Source: Sphingomonas taxi (GTDB taxonomy: Bacteria; Pseudomonadota; Alphaproteobacteria; Sphingomonadales; Sphingomonadaceae). From it: a stretch of DNA of 64,000 bases. The position numbers and the translations under genes were made by a program. Numbering within the stretch: position 1 is the stretch's first letter; each line of letters begins with the position of its first letter. The notes under the pieces were generated by a model. The model ran no database searches, was not told the origin of the DNA, and worked only from the letters and a program-made list of their open reading frames with translations. Where the stretch lies: the NCBI GenBank assembly GCA_003243195.1, contig QFQI01000001.1, forward strand, positions 248,001 to 312,000, read 5' to 3'. Shown here piece after piece: positions 36,147-44,748 of this stretch.

Positions 36147-37610
36147 TCAGCCCACCGAACCCTCAAGCGAAATCCCGAGCAGCTTCTGCGCCTCGACCGC
36201 GAATTCCATCGGCAATTGCTGCAAGACCTCGCGCGCGAAGCCGTTGACGATCAGCGCGACCGCCGCCTCGGCGTCCAGCCCGCGCGACATCGCGTAGAAC
36301 AACTGGTCCTCGCTGATCTTGCTGGTGGTCGCCTCATGCTCGATCTGCGCCGACGGGTTCTTCACCTCGATATACGGCACGGTGTGCGCGCCGCACTGGT
36401 CGCTGAGCAGCAGCGAGTCGCATTGCGTGAAGTTGCGGACGTTCTCGGCCGTGGGCGCGACGCGCACCAGCCCGCGATAGGTGTTGTCCGAGCGTCCGGC
36501 GCTGATCCCCTTCGACACGATCGTCGACTTCGTGTTCCTGCCGAGGTGGATCATCTTCGTGCCGGTGTCGGCCTGCTGGCGGTTGTTGGTGACCGCCACC
36601 GAGTAGAATTCGCCGACCGACCCGTCGCCGGCCAGCACGCAGCTCGGATATTTCCACGTGATCGCGCTGCCGGTCTCGACCTGCGTCCACGACACCTTGC
36701 TGTTCCGGCCCTGACACAGCGCGCGCTTGGTGACGAAATTGTAGATGCCGCCGACGCCGTTCTCGTCGCCGGGATACCAGTTCTGGACGGTCGAATATTT
36801 GATCTCGGCATCGTCCAGCGCGACCAGCTCGACCACCGCGGCGTGGAGCTGGTTCTCATCGCGCATCGGCGCGGTGCACCCCTCCAGGTACGAGACGTAC
36901 GCGCCCTCGTCGGCGACGATCAGCGTGCGTTCGAACTGGCCGGTGTTCTCGGCATTGATGCGGAAATAGGTCGACAGCTCCATCGGGCAGCGCACGCCCC
37001 TGGGCACGTAGACGAACGTCCCGTCGGAGAAGACCGCCGAGTTGAGCGTCGCGAAATAATTGTCACGCTGCGGCACGACCTTGCCCAGCCACTGGCGGAC
37101 CAGCTCGGGATATTCGCGGATCGCCTCGCTGATCGACAGGAAGATGACACCCGCCGCCTTCAGCTCGGCGCGGAAGGTGGTGGCGACCGACACGCTGTCG
37201 AACACCGCGTCGACCGCGACGCGGCGCGCGCCCTCGACGCCGGCCAGCACTTCCTGCTCGGCGATCGGGATGCCCAGCTTCTCATAGGTGCGACGGATTT
37301 CGGGATCGAGTTCGTCGAGCGAGGCGATCGTCTTCTTCGCCTTCGGCTCGGCGTAATAATAAGCGTCCTGATAGTCGATCGGCGGCACGTTCAGCTTCGC
37401 CCAGTCGGGCGCCTCCAGCGTCTGCCACAGCCGGAACGCCCGCAGCCGCCAGTCGAGCATCCATTGCGGCTCGTTCTTCTTGGCCGAGATATAGCGGACC
37501 GTGTCCTCGCTCAGCCCCTTGGGCGCGAAGTCCTGCTCGATCTCGGTGGCAAAGCCCCATTCGTACTTCTTCGCGACGGCCGCATGGGCCTCGGCGTTCT
37601 TCGTCGCCAT
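36147..37610 (-). CDS. sufB: SufB, Fe-S scaffold protein
   Basis: Main scaffold subunit on which Fe-S clusters form. The 487-residue protein has the full SufB pattern: WGFATEIEQDFAPKGLSEDTV near the N-terminus (read in parts), RGVRCPMELSTYFRINA, YLEGCTAP (with conserved Cys), VQNWYPGD, and the C-terminal QCDSLLLSDQCGAHTVPYI and EHEATTSKISEDQLFYAMSRG (each read in parts). The ATG at 37610 lies 2 bases after the regulator stop, so it is co-transcribed with it. sufC follows after 78 bases filled by a palindromic repeat. Confidence 0.97.
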   Translation of the reverse strand: MATKNAEAHAAVAKKYEWGFATEIEQDFAPKGLSEDTVRYISAKKNEPQWMLDWRLRAFRLWQTLEAPDWAKLNVPPIDYQDAYYYAEPKAKKTIASLDELDPEIRRTYEKLGIPIAEQEVLAGVEGARRVAVDAVFDSVSVATTFRAELKAAGVIFLSISEAIREYPELVRQWLGKVVPQRDNYFATLNSAVFSDGTFVYVPRGVRCPMELSTYFRINAENTGQFERTLIVADEGAYVSYLEGCTAPMRDENQLHAAVVELVALDDAEIKYSTVQNWYPGDENGVGGIYNFVTKRALCQGRNSKVSWTQVETGSAITWKYPSCVLAGDGSVGEFYSVAVTNNRQQADTGTKMIHLGRNTKSTIVSKGISAGRSDNTYRGLVRVAPTAENVRNFTQCDSLLLSDQCGAHTVPYIEVKNPSAQIEHEATTSKISEDQLFYAMSRGLDAEAAVALIVNGFAREVLQQLPMEFAVEAQKLLGISLEGSVG

Positions 37611-37612
37611 GT

Positions 37613-38053
37613 CTATGCCTCAACCTTCATCTGTTGCGCCGGCGGCAGGTCCGCCGCCAGCGACGCCAGCGTCACCCCGGCCAGCGCGCCGCGCACCGCC
37701 TGGTTCACCGCATTCCAGTGCGGCTTGACGCGACAATTCCCCTCGATCGCGCAATCATGCTCGCTCGCCTCGACACAGGCGGTCATCGCGATCGGTCCCT
37801 CGACCGCCTCGACGATATCGGCCAGCGTGATCGCGGACGGCGGGCGCGACAGGCGAATGCCGCCGCCGGACCCGCGCGCGCTCTCGATCAGTCCCGCCGC
37901 CGACAGCCGGCTCACCAGCTTCTGCGCGGTCGGCAGCGGCACGCCGGTCTCCTCCGCCAGTTGCGTCGCATTCTGCCGCGCCATGCCGCCGCAATGCCGC
38001 GCGGCGGCACCGAGCAACACGACAGCATAGTCGGTCAGGCTGGAAAGACGCAT
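37613..38053 (-). CDS. Rrf2-family SUF operon regulator (IscR/SufR-like)
   Basis: The 146-residue protein has an Rrf2 winged helix (MRLSSLTDYAVVLLGAAA, then QLAEETGVPLPTAQKLVSRL as recognition helix region) and three cysteines, Cys93, Cys101 and Cys107 (ACVEASEHDCAIEGNCRVKPHW in parts), placed like the 2Fe-2S ligands of IscR. It should sense cluster status and repress the SUF operon, whose first gene it is. A stop 2 bases before sufB supports co-transcription. Spacing between cysteines (7 and 5) differs from E. coli IscR (5 and 5). The upstream region 38054-38330 holds a minus-strand terminator hairpin that might be an attenuator. Confidence 0.92.
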   Translation of the reverse strand: MRLSSLTDYAVVLLGAAARHCGGMARQNATQLAEETGVPLPTAQKLVSRLSAAGLIESARGSGGGIRLSRPPSAITLADIVEAVEGPIAMTACVEASEHDCAIEGNCRVKPHWNAVNQAVRGALAGVTLASLAADLPPAQQMKVEA

Positions 38054-38145
38054 CAGTTGCGAGCCACTCTCAAATCGGATCGAATCGTTCCGATTGCCAG
38101 ATGGTCGCTTGCGGTGCCGAAATCAACCGTCACGGCGGGGCGACG

Positions 38146-38173
38146 AAAAAAGGCCCGGCATCGCTGCCGGGCC
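38146..38173 (-). terminator. Rho-independent terminator, minus strand
   Basis: On the minus strand GGCCCGGCA-GCGA-TGCCGGGCC forms a perfect 9-bp stem with a 4-base loop, followed by six T (plus-strand A run 38146-38151). It lies 93 bases before the SUF regulator start, on the same strand. Confidence 0.8.
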
Positions 38174-38210
38174 TGTAGGAAAGAGACTTCCGGTTGGAAG
38201 CCCTTCGGGT
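38146..38210 (-). ncRNA. Candidate small RNA or suf leader attenuator (5' end uncertain)
   Basis: An intrinsic terminator on the minus strand lies between pyrD (plus) and the SUF regulator (minus), with no protein gene feeding it. Read 5' to 3' on the minus strand: hairpin CCC-GAA-GGG (38201-38209), hairpin CTTCC-AACC-GGAAG (38187-38200), pyrimidine-rich linker TCTCTTTCCTACA, then the terminator. The architecture resembles the candidate at 11335-11411. It could be a free sRNA, or a 5' leader of the suf operon that ends early under some conditions. Confidence 0.45.
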
Positions 38211-38330
38211 CGCGGACACCTTATGACGCAAACCGCGCGGGGTTTATTGGACGGATGCGACACGACCCCGGCGAATCCTTACAGTTGCCGGCGGGTTGAT
38301 CTTCGTCGTCGCGCGGACGAAAGCCGGCGC

Positions 38331-39356
38331 ATGACGACCATCCTCTCCCGCATCGCCCAGGCGCTCGATCCCGAAACCGCGCATGTGCTGGGAATCCGGA
38401 TGCTGGCGGGCTGGGGCGCGGCCGGGGCGCCACTGGCCGGCGATACGCCGCGGCTGGAAACACGGGTCGCGGGGATCACCTTTCCCAATCCGGTCGGGCT
38501 GGCGGCCGGGCTGGACAAGGATGCGCGCGCGGTGAGCGGGCTGATGGCGCTCGGCTTCGGATCGGTGGAGGTCGGCACGCTGACTCCGCGCGCGCAGCCC
38601 GGCAACCCGAAGCCGCGGCTGTTCCGGCTGGCGGAGGATCGCGCGGTCATCAATCGCATGGGCTTCAACAACGGCGGGCTGGCGGCGGGGGTGGCGCGCG
38701 CGGCGGCGGCGAAGCGGCGCGGCGGCGTGCTGGGCATCAACGTCGGCGCGAACAAGGATGCCGGCGACCGCGTCGCCGATTACGTCGCCGGGGTGACGGC
38801 CGCCGCGCCGGTCGCCGATTATGTGACGATCAACGTCAGCTCGCCCAACACGCCGGGGCTGCGCGACCTGCAGGAAGGCGCGGCGCTGCGCGACCTGCTG
38901 GCGGCGTGCATCGCGGCGCGCGGGCGCACCCCGCTGTTCCTGAAGGTTGCACCCGACCTGCCGGCGGCGACGATCGACGCAATCGCGAGGGCGGTGATCG
39001 AGGCCGGGGTCGATGCGCTGGTGATCGGCAACACCACCGTCTCGCGCCCGGCGCTGCGCAGCGCGCATGCCGGCGAGACGGGCGGACTGTCGGGCGCGCC
39101 GCTGCGCCCGCTGGCGGCGCAGCGGCTGGCCGACTTCCGCGCGGCGACGGGCGGACGCGTGCCGCTGGTCGCGGCCGGCGGGATCGACAGCGGCGCGGAA
39201 GCCTATGCGCGGATCCGCGCCGGCGCGAGCCTGGTGCAGCTCTACTCCGCGCTGGTGTACGAGGGACCGGGGCTGCCGCGACGGATCGTCGCCGACCTGG
39301 CGGCGTGCCTGACGCGCGACGGCTTCGCGAGCGTGGCGGCGGCGGTGGGGGCGTAG
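38331..39356 (+). CDS. pyrD: Dihydroorotate dehydrogenase (quinone), class 2
   Basis: Membrane-associated FMN enzyme that oxidises dihydroorotate to orotate in pyrimidine synthesis, passing electrons to quinone. The 341-residue length and the N-terminal amphipathic helix (ILSRIAQALDPETAHVLGIRML, residues about 4-25) mark class 2. Motifs: NPVGLAAGLDKDA, GSVEVGTLTPRAQPGNPKPR (in parts), NRMGFNNGG, NVSSPNTPGLRDLQ with the catalytic Ser, and the FMN phosphate loop LVAAGGIDSG. The ATG at 38331 was chosen; longer starts lack homology. It is divergent from the SUF operon. Confidence 0.96.
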   Translation: MTTILSRIAQALDPETAHVLGIRMLAGWGAAGAPLAGDTPRLETRVAGITFPNPVGLAAGLDKDARAVSGLMALGFGSVEVGTLTPRAQPGNPKPRLFRLAEDRAVINRMGFNNGGLAAGVARAAAAKRRGGVLGINVGANKDAGDRVADYVAGVTAAAPVADYVTINVSSPNTPGLRDLQEGAALRDLLAACIAARGRTPLFLKVAPDLPAATIDAIARAVIEAGVDALVIGNTTVSRPALRSAHAGETGGLSGAPLRPLAAQRLADFRAATGGRVPLVAAGGIDSGAEAYARIRAGASLVQLYSALVYEGPGLPRRIVADLAACLTRDGFASVAAAVGA

Positions 39357-39468
39357 CGGCGGCACCCGCCGCTGTTTCGCCCGGCGGGAATACGGAACCC
39401 GCGCCGCCGCCGCGCGGTGATGACGCCGGGCGGGCGTCGCGCCGCGAACCGCGACGCGCCCGATCGCA

Positions 39469-41214
39469 TCAGCCCGCCGGCGCCGCCTCGATCGCCACCT
39501 TGCCCTCGCGGCGCGGGTCGTAACCGCCATCGAGCCGCCCGTCGCGCACGATGATGCCGTGCAGCCCGCTGTCCTCGCCCTGCCCGGGGCGCACGGTGAT
39601 CCCGCGCGCCTCCAGCCCGCTGCGCACGGCGGGGGAAAGCCGGTCCGCCTCGCCCTGGAACGCGTCGCCGCGCGCGATCAGGTTGGGCAGCGCCAGCGCC
39701 TGCTGCATCGGCAGCTTCCAGTCGATCGCCGCCACCGCCGCCTTGCCGACATAGGCCAGGATCGCATTGCCGCCCGCCGAGCCGAGCGCGCCCGCGAAGC
39801 CGCGCCCGGCGTCGAGCAGCACCGCCGGGGTCATCGACGAGCGCGGACGCTTGCCCGCCGCCACGGCATTGGCGGCGGGGCGTCCGTCGGCGTCGCGCGG
39901 GCTGAACGAGAAATCGGTCATCTGGTTGTTGAGGAAGAAGCCGTCGACCATCCGGCCGGAGCCGAAGATCGATTCGACCGTGGTGGTGATCGACACCACA
40001 TTGCCGCGCGCGTCGCCGACGACGAAGTGCGAGGTGCCGGTCGGCTCCAGCGTGCGATCGGCGGCGCGCGCACCGGCGCCGGCGGGCGTGCCTGCGGCGG
40101 GCGCCGCCCCGGCGCGCGTGCCGATCAGCCGCGCGCGCGGGGTCAGGTAGGCGGGATCGAGCAGCCCGGCGACCGGCACGTCGACGAACGCCGGATCGCC
40201 GACATAGCGATCGCGGTCGGCGTACATCAGCCGGCTCGCCTCCGCGAACAGGAACCACGCCTGCGGATCGCCGGCCCCGCGCGTCGCGATGTCGGTACGC
40301 TCCAGCAGCCCGAGCAGTTCGAGCAGCCCGACGCCGCTGGCCGGTGGCGGCGGCGCGCACACCAGCAGCACGCGATACGGCGCACAGACCGGCGCGCGCT
40401 CCAGCGGGCGATAGCCGGCGAGATCGGCCAGCGTCATCGTGCCGGGGAGCGGCCCCCGCCCGACCTTCGCGACGATCCGCCGCGCGGTGTCGCCGGTGTA
40501 GAGCGCGTCCGGTCCCCGCGTCGCCAGCCGGCGCAGGAAGGCGGCATAGGCCGGGTTGCGCAGCCGCTCGCCGGCGCGCAGCAGCCCGCCGCCGGGGCGC
40601 GCGAAATAGGCGCGCACGTCCGGCGCCTCCAGCTCGGCATAATTGCCGGCCAGGAAGCGCCCCAGTCGCGGCGACACGATGAAGCCGTCGCGCGCGGTCC
40701 GCTCACCATCGGCGAACAGCGTGCGCCACGGCAGCCGGCCGTGGCGGGCATGCGCGAGCGCCAGCATCCGCACCACGCCGGGCACGCCGGTGGCCCGTCC
40801 GCTGAGCACGGCGCGCGCGAACGGCAGCGGGCGGCCGCCATCGTCCAGGAACATGTCCGGCGTCGCCCCCGCCGGTGCGGTTTCGCGACCGTCATAGACG
40901 CGCACCTCGCGCGCGGCGGCATCGTACCAGGTCATGAACGCCCCGCCGCCGATGCCGGAACTTTGCGGCTCGACCAGCGACAGCATCGCCTGCACCGCGA
41001 TCGCGGCGTCCACCGCCGATCCGCCACGCCGCAGCACCGCCATCCCCGCGTCGGTCGCCAGCGGATTGGCGGACACCACGAAGATCTGCGCCGGGTGCGC
41101 ACCCGCGACGGGCTCCGGGGCGACCGACCCCGGCGCGGCGCCGCGAGGGCCGGATGTCGCGCAGCCCGCGAGCAGCAGCGCCGCGCCGAGCAAAAAGGTC
41201 CGTATGCGCGCCAT
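39469..41214 (-). CDS. ggt: Gamma-glutamyltransferase (lipoprotein)
   Basis: N-terminal nucleophile hydrolase that cleaves gamma-glutamyl bonds of glutathione in the periplasm. The 581-residue precursor begins with a lipoprotein signal (LLLAGC, Cys18), so it is probably membrane-attached. The self-processing and catalytic threonine is Thr394 in PTGTSHFVVGD; conserved GGGAFMTWYD, ETAPAGATPDMF and PPPPASGVGL are present. The ATG at 41214 gives the signal peptide MARIRTFLLGAALLLAGC. A Gly/Pro/Ala-rich linker (about 367-385) precedes the processing site. Confidence 0.93.
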   Translation of the reverse strand: MARIRTFLLGAALLLAGCATSGPRGAAPGSVAPEPVAGAHPAQIFVVSANPLATDAGMAVLRRGGSAVDAAIAVQAMLSLVEPQSSGIGGGAFMTWYDAAAREVRVYDGRETAPAGATPDMFLDDGGRPLPFARAVLSGRATGVPGVVRMLALAHARHGRLPWRTLFADGERTARDGFIVSPRLGRFLAGNYAELEAPDVRAYFARPGGGLLRAGERLRNPAYAAFLRRLATRGPDALYTGDTARRIVAKVGRGPLPGTMTLADLAGYRPLERAPVCAPYRVLLVCAPPPPASGVGLLELLGLLERTDIATRGAGDPQAWFLFAEASRLMYADRDRYVGDPAFVDVPVAGLLDPAYLTPRARLIGTRAGAAPAAGTPAGAGARAADRTLEPTGTSHFVVGDARGNVVSITTTVESIFGSGRMVDGFFLNNQMTDFSFSPRDADGRPAANAVAAGKRPRSSMTPAVLLDAGRGFAGALGSAGGNAILAYVGKAAVAAIDWKLPMQQALALPNLIARGDAFQGEADRLSPAVRSGLEARGITVRPGQGEDSGLHGIIVRDGRLDGGYDPRREGKVAIEAAPAG

Positions 41215-41411
41215 GCCGTGCTTCCCGCTATCCACCCGGCCGGCAATAGCCGCCGTCACCCGGAGCGTCCATCGTCCCCCACGCTCCCGACCACGATACT
41301 GGCGCCGGCGACGATTCCTTGGCATGACGCAAGGTCAACGGCGATCAGCCGACAGCGAGAGGAGCGCACGTCATCACCCGGCGGCTGGAACACTTTCCGA
41401 ACCTTGTCACG

Positions 41412-43163
41412 ATGTTCTTCACCCGCGCGCGGGAGGGGGGCGACGCGCCGTTCCTGTGGCACAAGCAGGACGGCGCATGGGTGGCGACGAGCTGGCGCGC
41501 GGCGGCGGAAACGGTCGCGCGGCTCGCCACCGCGCTGACCGCGATCGGGCTGGAGCGCGGCGACCGGGTGATGCTGGTCAGCGAGAACCGGCCGGAATGG
41601 TGCCTGTCCGACCTGGCGATCATGGCCGCGGGCTGCGTCACCGTGCCGACCTACACCACCAACACCGAACGCGACCACGCGCACATCATCGAGAATTCCG
41701 GGGCGAAGGCGGTGATCGTCTCCACCTCGAAACTCGCCCGGACGCTGATGCCCGCGATCCTGCGTTCGATCCGGCCGCAGATGCTGATCGGGATCGAGCC
41801 GATGCGGCTCGGCCAGACCGCGATCGACGTCCACGACTGGCAGGCGCTGATCGACGCGCATCCCGCCACGGTCGAGGATGTCGCGGCGCAGGCCGATTTC
41901 GCGCGCGGCGACCTAGCGTGCATCATCTACACCTCCGGCACCGGGGGCGCGCCGCGCGGGGTGATGCAGCATCACGGCGCGATCCTGCACAATGTCGCGG
42001 GCTGTTCGGCGGTGGTGGCGGAGGATTTCGGCTGGGGCGACGAGATATTCCTGTCGTTCCTGCCGCTCAGCCACGCCTATGAACATACCGGCGGCCAGTT
42101 CTTCCCGATCGGGCTGGGCGGGCAGATCTATTATGCCGAGGGGCTGGACAGGCTGGCGGCCAATATCGAGGAGGTGCGCCCGACGATCATGTTCGTGGTG
42201 CCGCGCCTGTTCGAGGTGCTGCGCACGCGCATCTCCAAGGCGATCGAGCGGCAGGGCGGGCTGCCGCGCAAGCTGCTCGCCGCCGCGCTGGATGTCGGCA
42301 CGAAGCGCGATCGCGGGCGGTTGCGGCTCGCCGACCGGCCCAGGGCGCTGCTGGTCGACACGCTGTTCAAGCCGAAGATCGCGCGCAAGTTCGGCGGCCG
42401 GATGAAGGCGATGATCTCCGGCGGCGCGCCGCTGACGCCGGAGGTGGGCGTGTTCTTCCAGTCGCTGGGCGTCACCTTCCTGCAAGGCTATGGCCAGACC
42501 GAGGCCGCGCCGGTGATCGCGTGCAACCGCCCGAGCGCCGGGGTGACGATGGATTCGGTCGGCCCGCCGCTGAACGATACCGAGGTGCGGATCGCCGCCG
42601 ACGGCGAGATCCTGGTGCGCGGCGAGCTGGTGATGCTCGGTTACTGGCGCAACGAGGCGGAAACCGCGCGGGTGCTGAAGGATGGCTGGCTGCACACCGG
42701 CGACATCGGCGAGATCGACGACGGCGGCCGGATCAGGATCACCGACCGCAAGAAGGACCTCATCATCAACGACAAGGGCGACAATGTCGCGCCGCAGAAG
42801 GTGGAGGGGATGCTGACGCTGCAACCCGAGATCGGACAGGCGATGATCGCCGGCGACCGCCGCCCGCACATGGTGGCGGTGCTCGTCCCCGATGCGGAAT
42901 GGAGCGCCGAATGGGCGGCGGCGAACGGCCGGACCGGCGCGCCGCTGGCGGAGGATCCGGCCTATCGCGCGGCATTGCAGGCGGCGGTCGACCGGACGAA
43001 CAAGGACCTGTCGGTGGTGGAACGCGTGCGGCGCTGGATCCTGGCGGACGAGCCGTTCGCGATCGAGAACGAACAGCTCACCCCGAGCCTGAAGATCCGC
43101 CGGCATGTGTTGCGGCAGGTGTATGGAGAGCGGCTGGACGCGCTGTACGGCGCGGCGGCGTAG
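41412..43163 (+). CDS. AMP-dependent fatty acyl-CoA ligase (start codon uncertain)
   Basis: Activates long-chain fatty acids as acyl-CoA via acyl-AMP. From the first ATG (41412) the protein has 583 residues, with the AMP-binding signature YTSGTGGAPRGVMQHH (usually YTSGTTGxPKG), the GYGQTEAAP motif, GWLHTGDIGEID and the catalytic-lysine region near the C-terminus (LKIRRHVL). The first ATG is not near a ribosome site. A strong GAGAGGAG site lies at 41357-41364, and the frame is open back to 41328 but holds no ATG, GTG or TTG; the upstream residues LEHFPNLVT fit the usual start of this family. Translation may begin at a rare codon such as ATC 41373. Confidence 0.88.
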   Translation: MFFTRAREGGDAPFLWHKQDGAWVATSWRAAAETVARLATALTAIGLERGDRVMLVSENRPEWCLSDLAIMAAGCVTVPTYTTNTERDHAHIIENSGAKAVIVSTSKLARTLMPAILRSIRPQMLIGIEPMRLGQTAIDVHDWQALIDAHPATVEDVAAQADFARGDLACIIYTSGTGGAPRGVMQHHGAILHNVAGCSAVVAEDFGWGDEIFLSFLPLSHAYEHTGGQFFPIGLGGQIYYAEGLDRLAANIEEVRPTIMFVVPRLFEVLRTRISKAIERQGGLPRKLLAAALDVGTKRDRGRLRLADRPRALLVDTLFKPKIARKFGGRMKAMISGGAPLTPEVGVFFQSLGVTFLQGYGQTEAAPVIACNRPSAGVTMDSVGPPLNDTEVRIAADGEILVRGELVMLGYWRNEAETARVLKDGWLHTGDIGEIDDGGRIRITDRKKDLIINDKGDNVAPQKVEGMLTLQPEIGQAMIAGDRRPHMVAVLVPDAEWSAEWAAANGRTGAPLAEDPAYRAALQAAVDRTNKDLSVVERVRRWILADEPFAIENEQLTPSLKIRRHVLRQVYGERLDALYGAAA

Positions 43164-43199
43164 ACCGCCGCCCCGCCATCCGGACGCGGGCGGCCCGGC

Positions 43200-43841
43200 T
43201 CACCCCGCCGGCACCAGCTCCAGCACGTCCAGCGTCGATTCGAACGCCGGATAGGGCATCGCCAGCCGCCAGCGGCGCGCGCCGACACGCTCCACCCATC
43301 CCGCGACGTCGCGCGACCGGTCGCGGCCATAAGCGAACGGGCGGGTCTCGTCGCCCAGCATCAGCGTGCCCAGGAACGCCGCGCGCATGCCGTCGGCGGG
43401 GTGGATGGTGCCGATCTGGCGTTGCGACCCGCTCAGCTTGGCCAGCCGGGCGTCGCCGCCGGCGCCGGGCGACACGAGGCAGTCGAACCATGGATAGGCG
43501 ACGTAATCCAGCATCCCCGCCCCCTTCGCGCCCAGCTTGAACACGCGGCAGCGATAGGCGCCGGCCGGCGGCACCGGCCCCGGCAGGGCGGCGTCGAGCG
43601 CGAACAACGGCCCCTGCGCCGCGATCTCCGCCGCCGCGCGCCGCCGCGCGCTGCCCAGCGCCGTCACCCATGCGTCGCGCCACCGGCGCAGCCGGTCGCG
43701 ATCCGCCGGAGTGGCGAGCCGCCGCCAGTCGCTTTCCACCACGCCGGGCGGGGGCGGCGGCAGCGACCGCGCGGGCACGTTGCCGCCCCCGCCGCCGCAC
43801 GCCGACAGGCCGAGGAGGACGACGCCCGCGCCGCGCCTCAC
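43200..43841 (-). CDS. DUF4893-type lipoprotein
   Basis: The 213-residue protein has a short signal with a lipobox-like LLGLSAC (Cys15), followed by a Gly-rich linker, so it is probably lipid-anchored in the envelope. The body carries two patterns I associate with DUF4893: WRDAWVTALG near residue 55 and a C-terminal PYPAFESTLDVLELVP. There is one internal Cys pair (YRCRVFKLG, FDCLV). Function unknown. The ATG at 43841 overlaps the stop of the upstream SDR gene by 4 bases, so the two are co-translated. Confidence 0.75.
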   Translation of the reverse strand: MRRGAGVVLLGLSACGGGGGNVPARSLPPPPPGVVESDWRRLATPADRDRLRRWRDAWVTALGSARRRAAAEIAAQGPLFALDAALPGPVPPAGAYRCRVFKLGAKGAGMLDYVAYPWFDCLVSPGAGGDARLAKLSGSQRQIGTIHPADGMRAAFLGTLMLGDETRPFAYGRDRSRDVAGWVERVGARRWRLAMPYPAFESTLDVLELVPAG

Positions 43842-44623
43842 GCCGCCGTCCAGCCGCCGTCCGCGGACAGATTGGCGCCCGTGATCGCCCGCGCCTCGTC
43901 ACGGCACAGGAACAGCGCGAGCGCTGCCACCTGCTCGGGGGTCACGAACTCCTTGGTCGGCTGCGCGGCGAGCAGCACGTCGTTCATCACCTGCTCGCGC
44001 GTCAGCCCGCGCGCCTTCATCGTGTCCGGGATCTGCTGCTCGACCAGCGGCGTCCACACATAGCCCGGCGAGATGCAATTGGCGGTGATGCCGTCGGTGG
44101 CGGTCTCCAGCGCGACGGTCTTGGTCAGGCCGACCAGCCCGTGCTTGGCGGCGACATAGGCGGACTTGTTGGGGCTGGCCACCAGGCTGTGCGCCGACGC
44201 GGTGGAGACGATCCGGCCCCAGCCGCGCGCGCGCATGTGCGGCACGGCGGCGCGCATCATGTGGAACGCGCTGCTCAGGTTGATCGCCAGGATCGCGTCC
44301 CATTTCGCGACCGGGAAGTCGGCGATGCCGCTGACGAACTGGATGCCGGCATTGTTCACCACGATGTCCGGCCCGCCCCACGCATCGTGCGCGCGCGCGA
44401 CCATCGCGGCGATCGCCGCCGGATCGGCCATGTCGGCGGCGTCGTACAGCGCCTCGCCATCGCCCAGCCGCTCCACCCCGGCGCGCGCCGCCTCGATCGC
44501 ATCGGCGTCGCCCAGGCCGTTCAGCATGACATGCGCGCCCTCGCCCGCCAGCGCGCGCGCGATCGCCAGCCCGATGCCGGAGGTCGACCCCGTCACGATC
44601 GCGCTCTTGCCCTTCAGGAACAT
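43838..44623 (-). CDS. 3-hydroxybutyrate dehydrogenase-like SDR
   Basis: The 261-residue short-chain dehydrogenase has the TGSTSGIG nucleotide loop, NNAGIQ, the catalytic Ser region STASAHSLV and the Tyr-Lys pair in SAYVAAKHGL. The C-terminal GYVWTPLVEQQIPD and QPTKEFVTPEQVA segments are those of D-3-hydroxybutyrate dehydrogenases (BdhA), which make acetoacetate from hydroxybutyrate released from polyhydroxybutyrate. Another SDR specificity cannot be excluded. It heads a two-gene unit with the DUF4893 lipoprotein gene. Confidence 0.87.
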   Translation of the reverse strand: MFLKGKSAIVTGSTSGIGLAIARALAGEGAHVMLNGLGDADAIEAARAGVERLGDGEALYDAADMADPAAIAAMVARAHDAWGGPDIVVNNAGIQFVSGIADFPVAKWDAILAINLSSAFHMMRAAVPHMRARGWGRIVSTASAHSLVASPNKSAYVAAKHGLVGLTKTVALETATDGITANCISPGYVWTPLVEQQIPDTMKARGLTREQVMNDVLLAAQPTKEFVTPEQVAALALFLCRDEARAITGANLSADGGWTAA

Positions 44624-44748
44624 CCCCGCTCTCCGTGTCGCCCGTGTTCAGACCTCTCCAATCAGCGAGCGCACGTCGGGTTGCAACCCGCAAGCCGTCG
44701 CGCGCATTCATGCCGCATCGGAAACGACCTCATTTTGGGCAGAACGCG

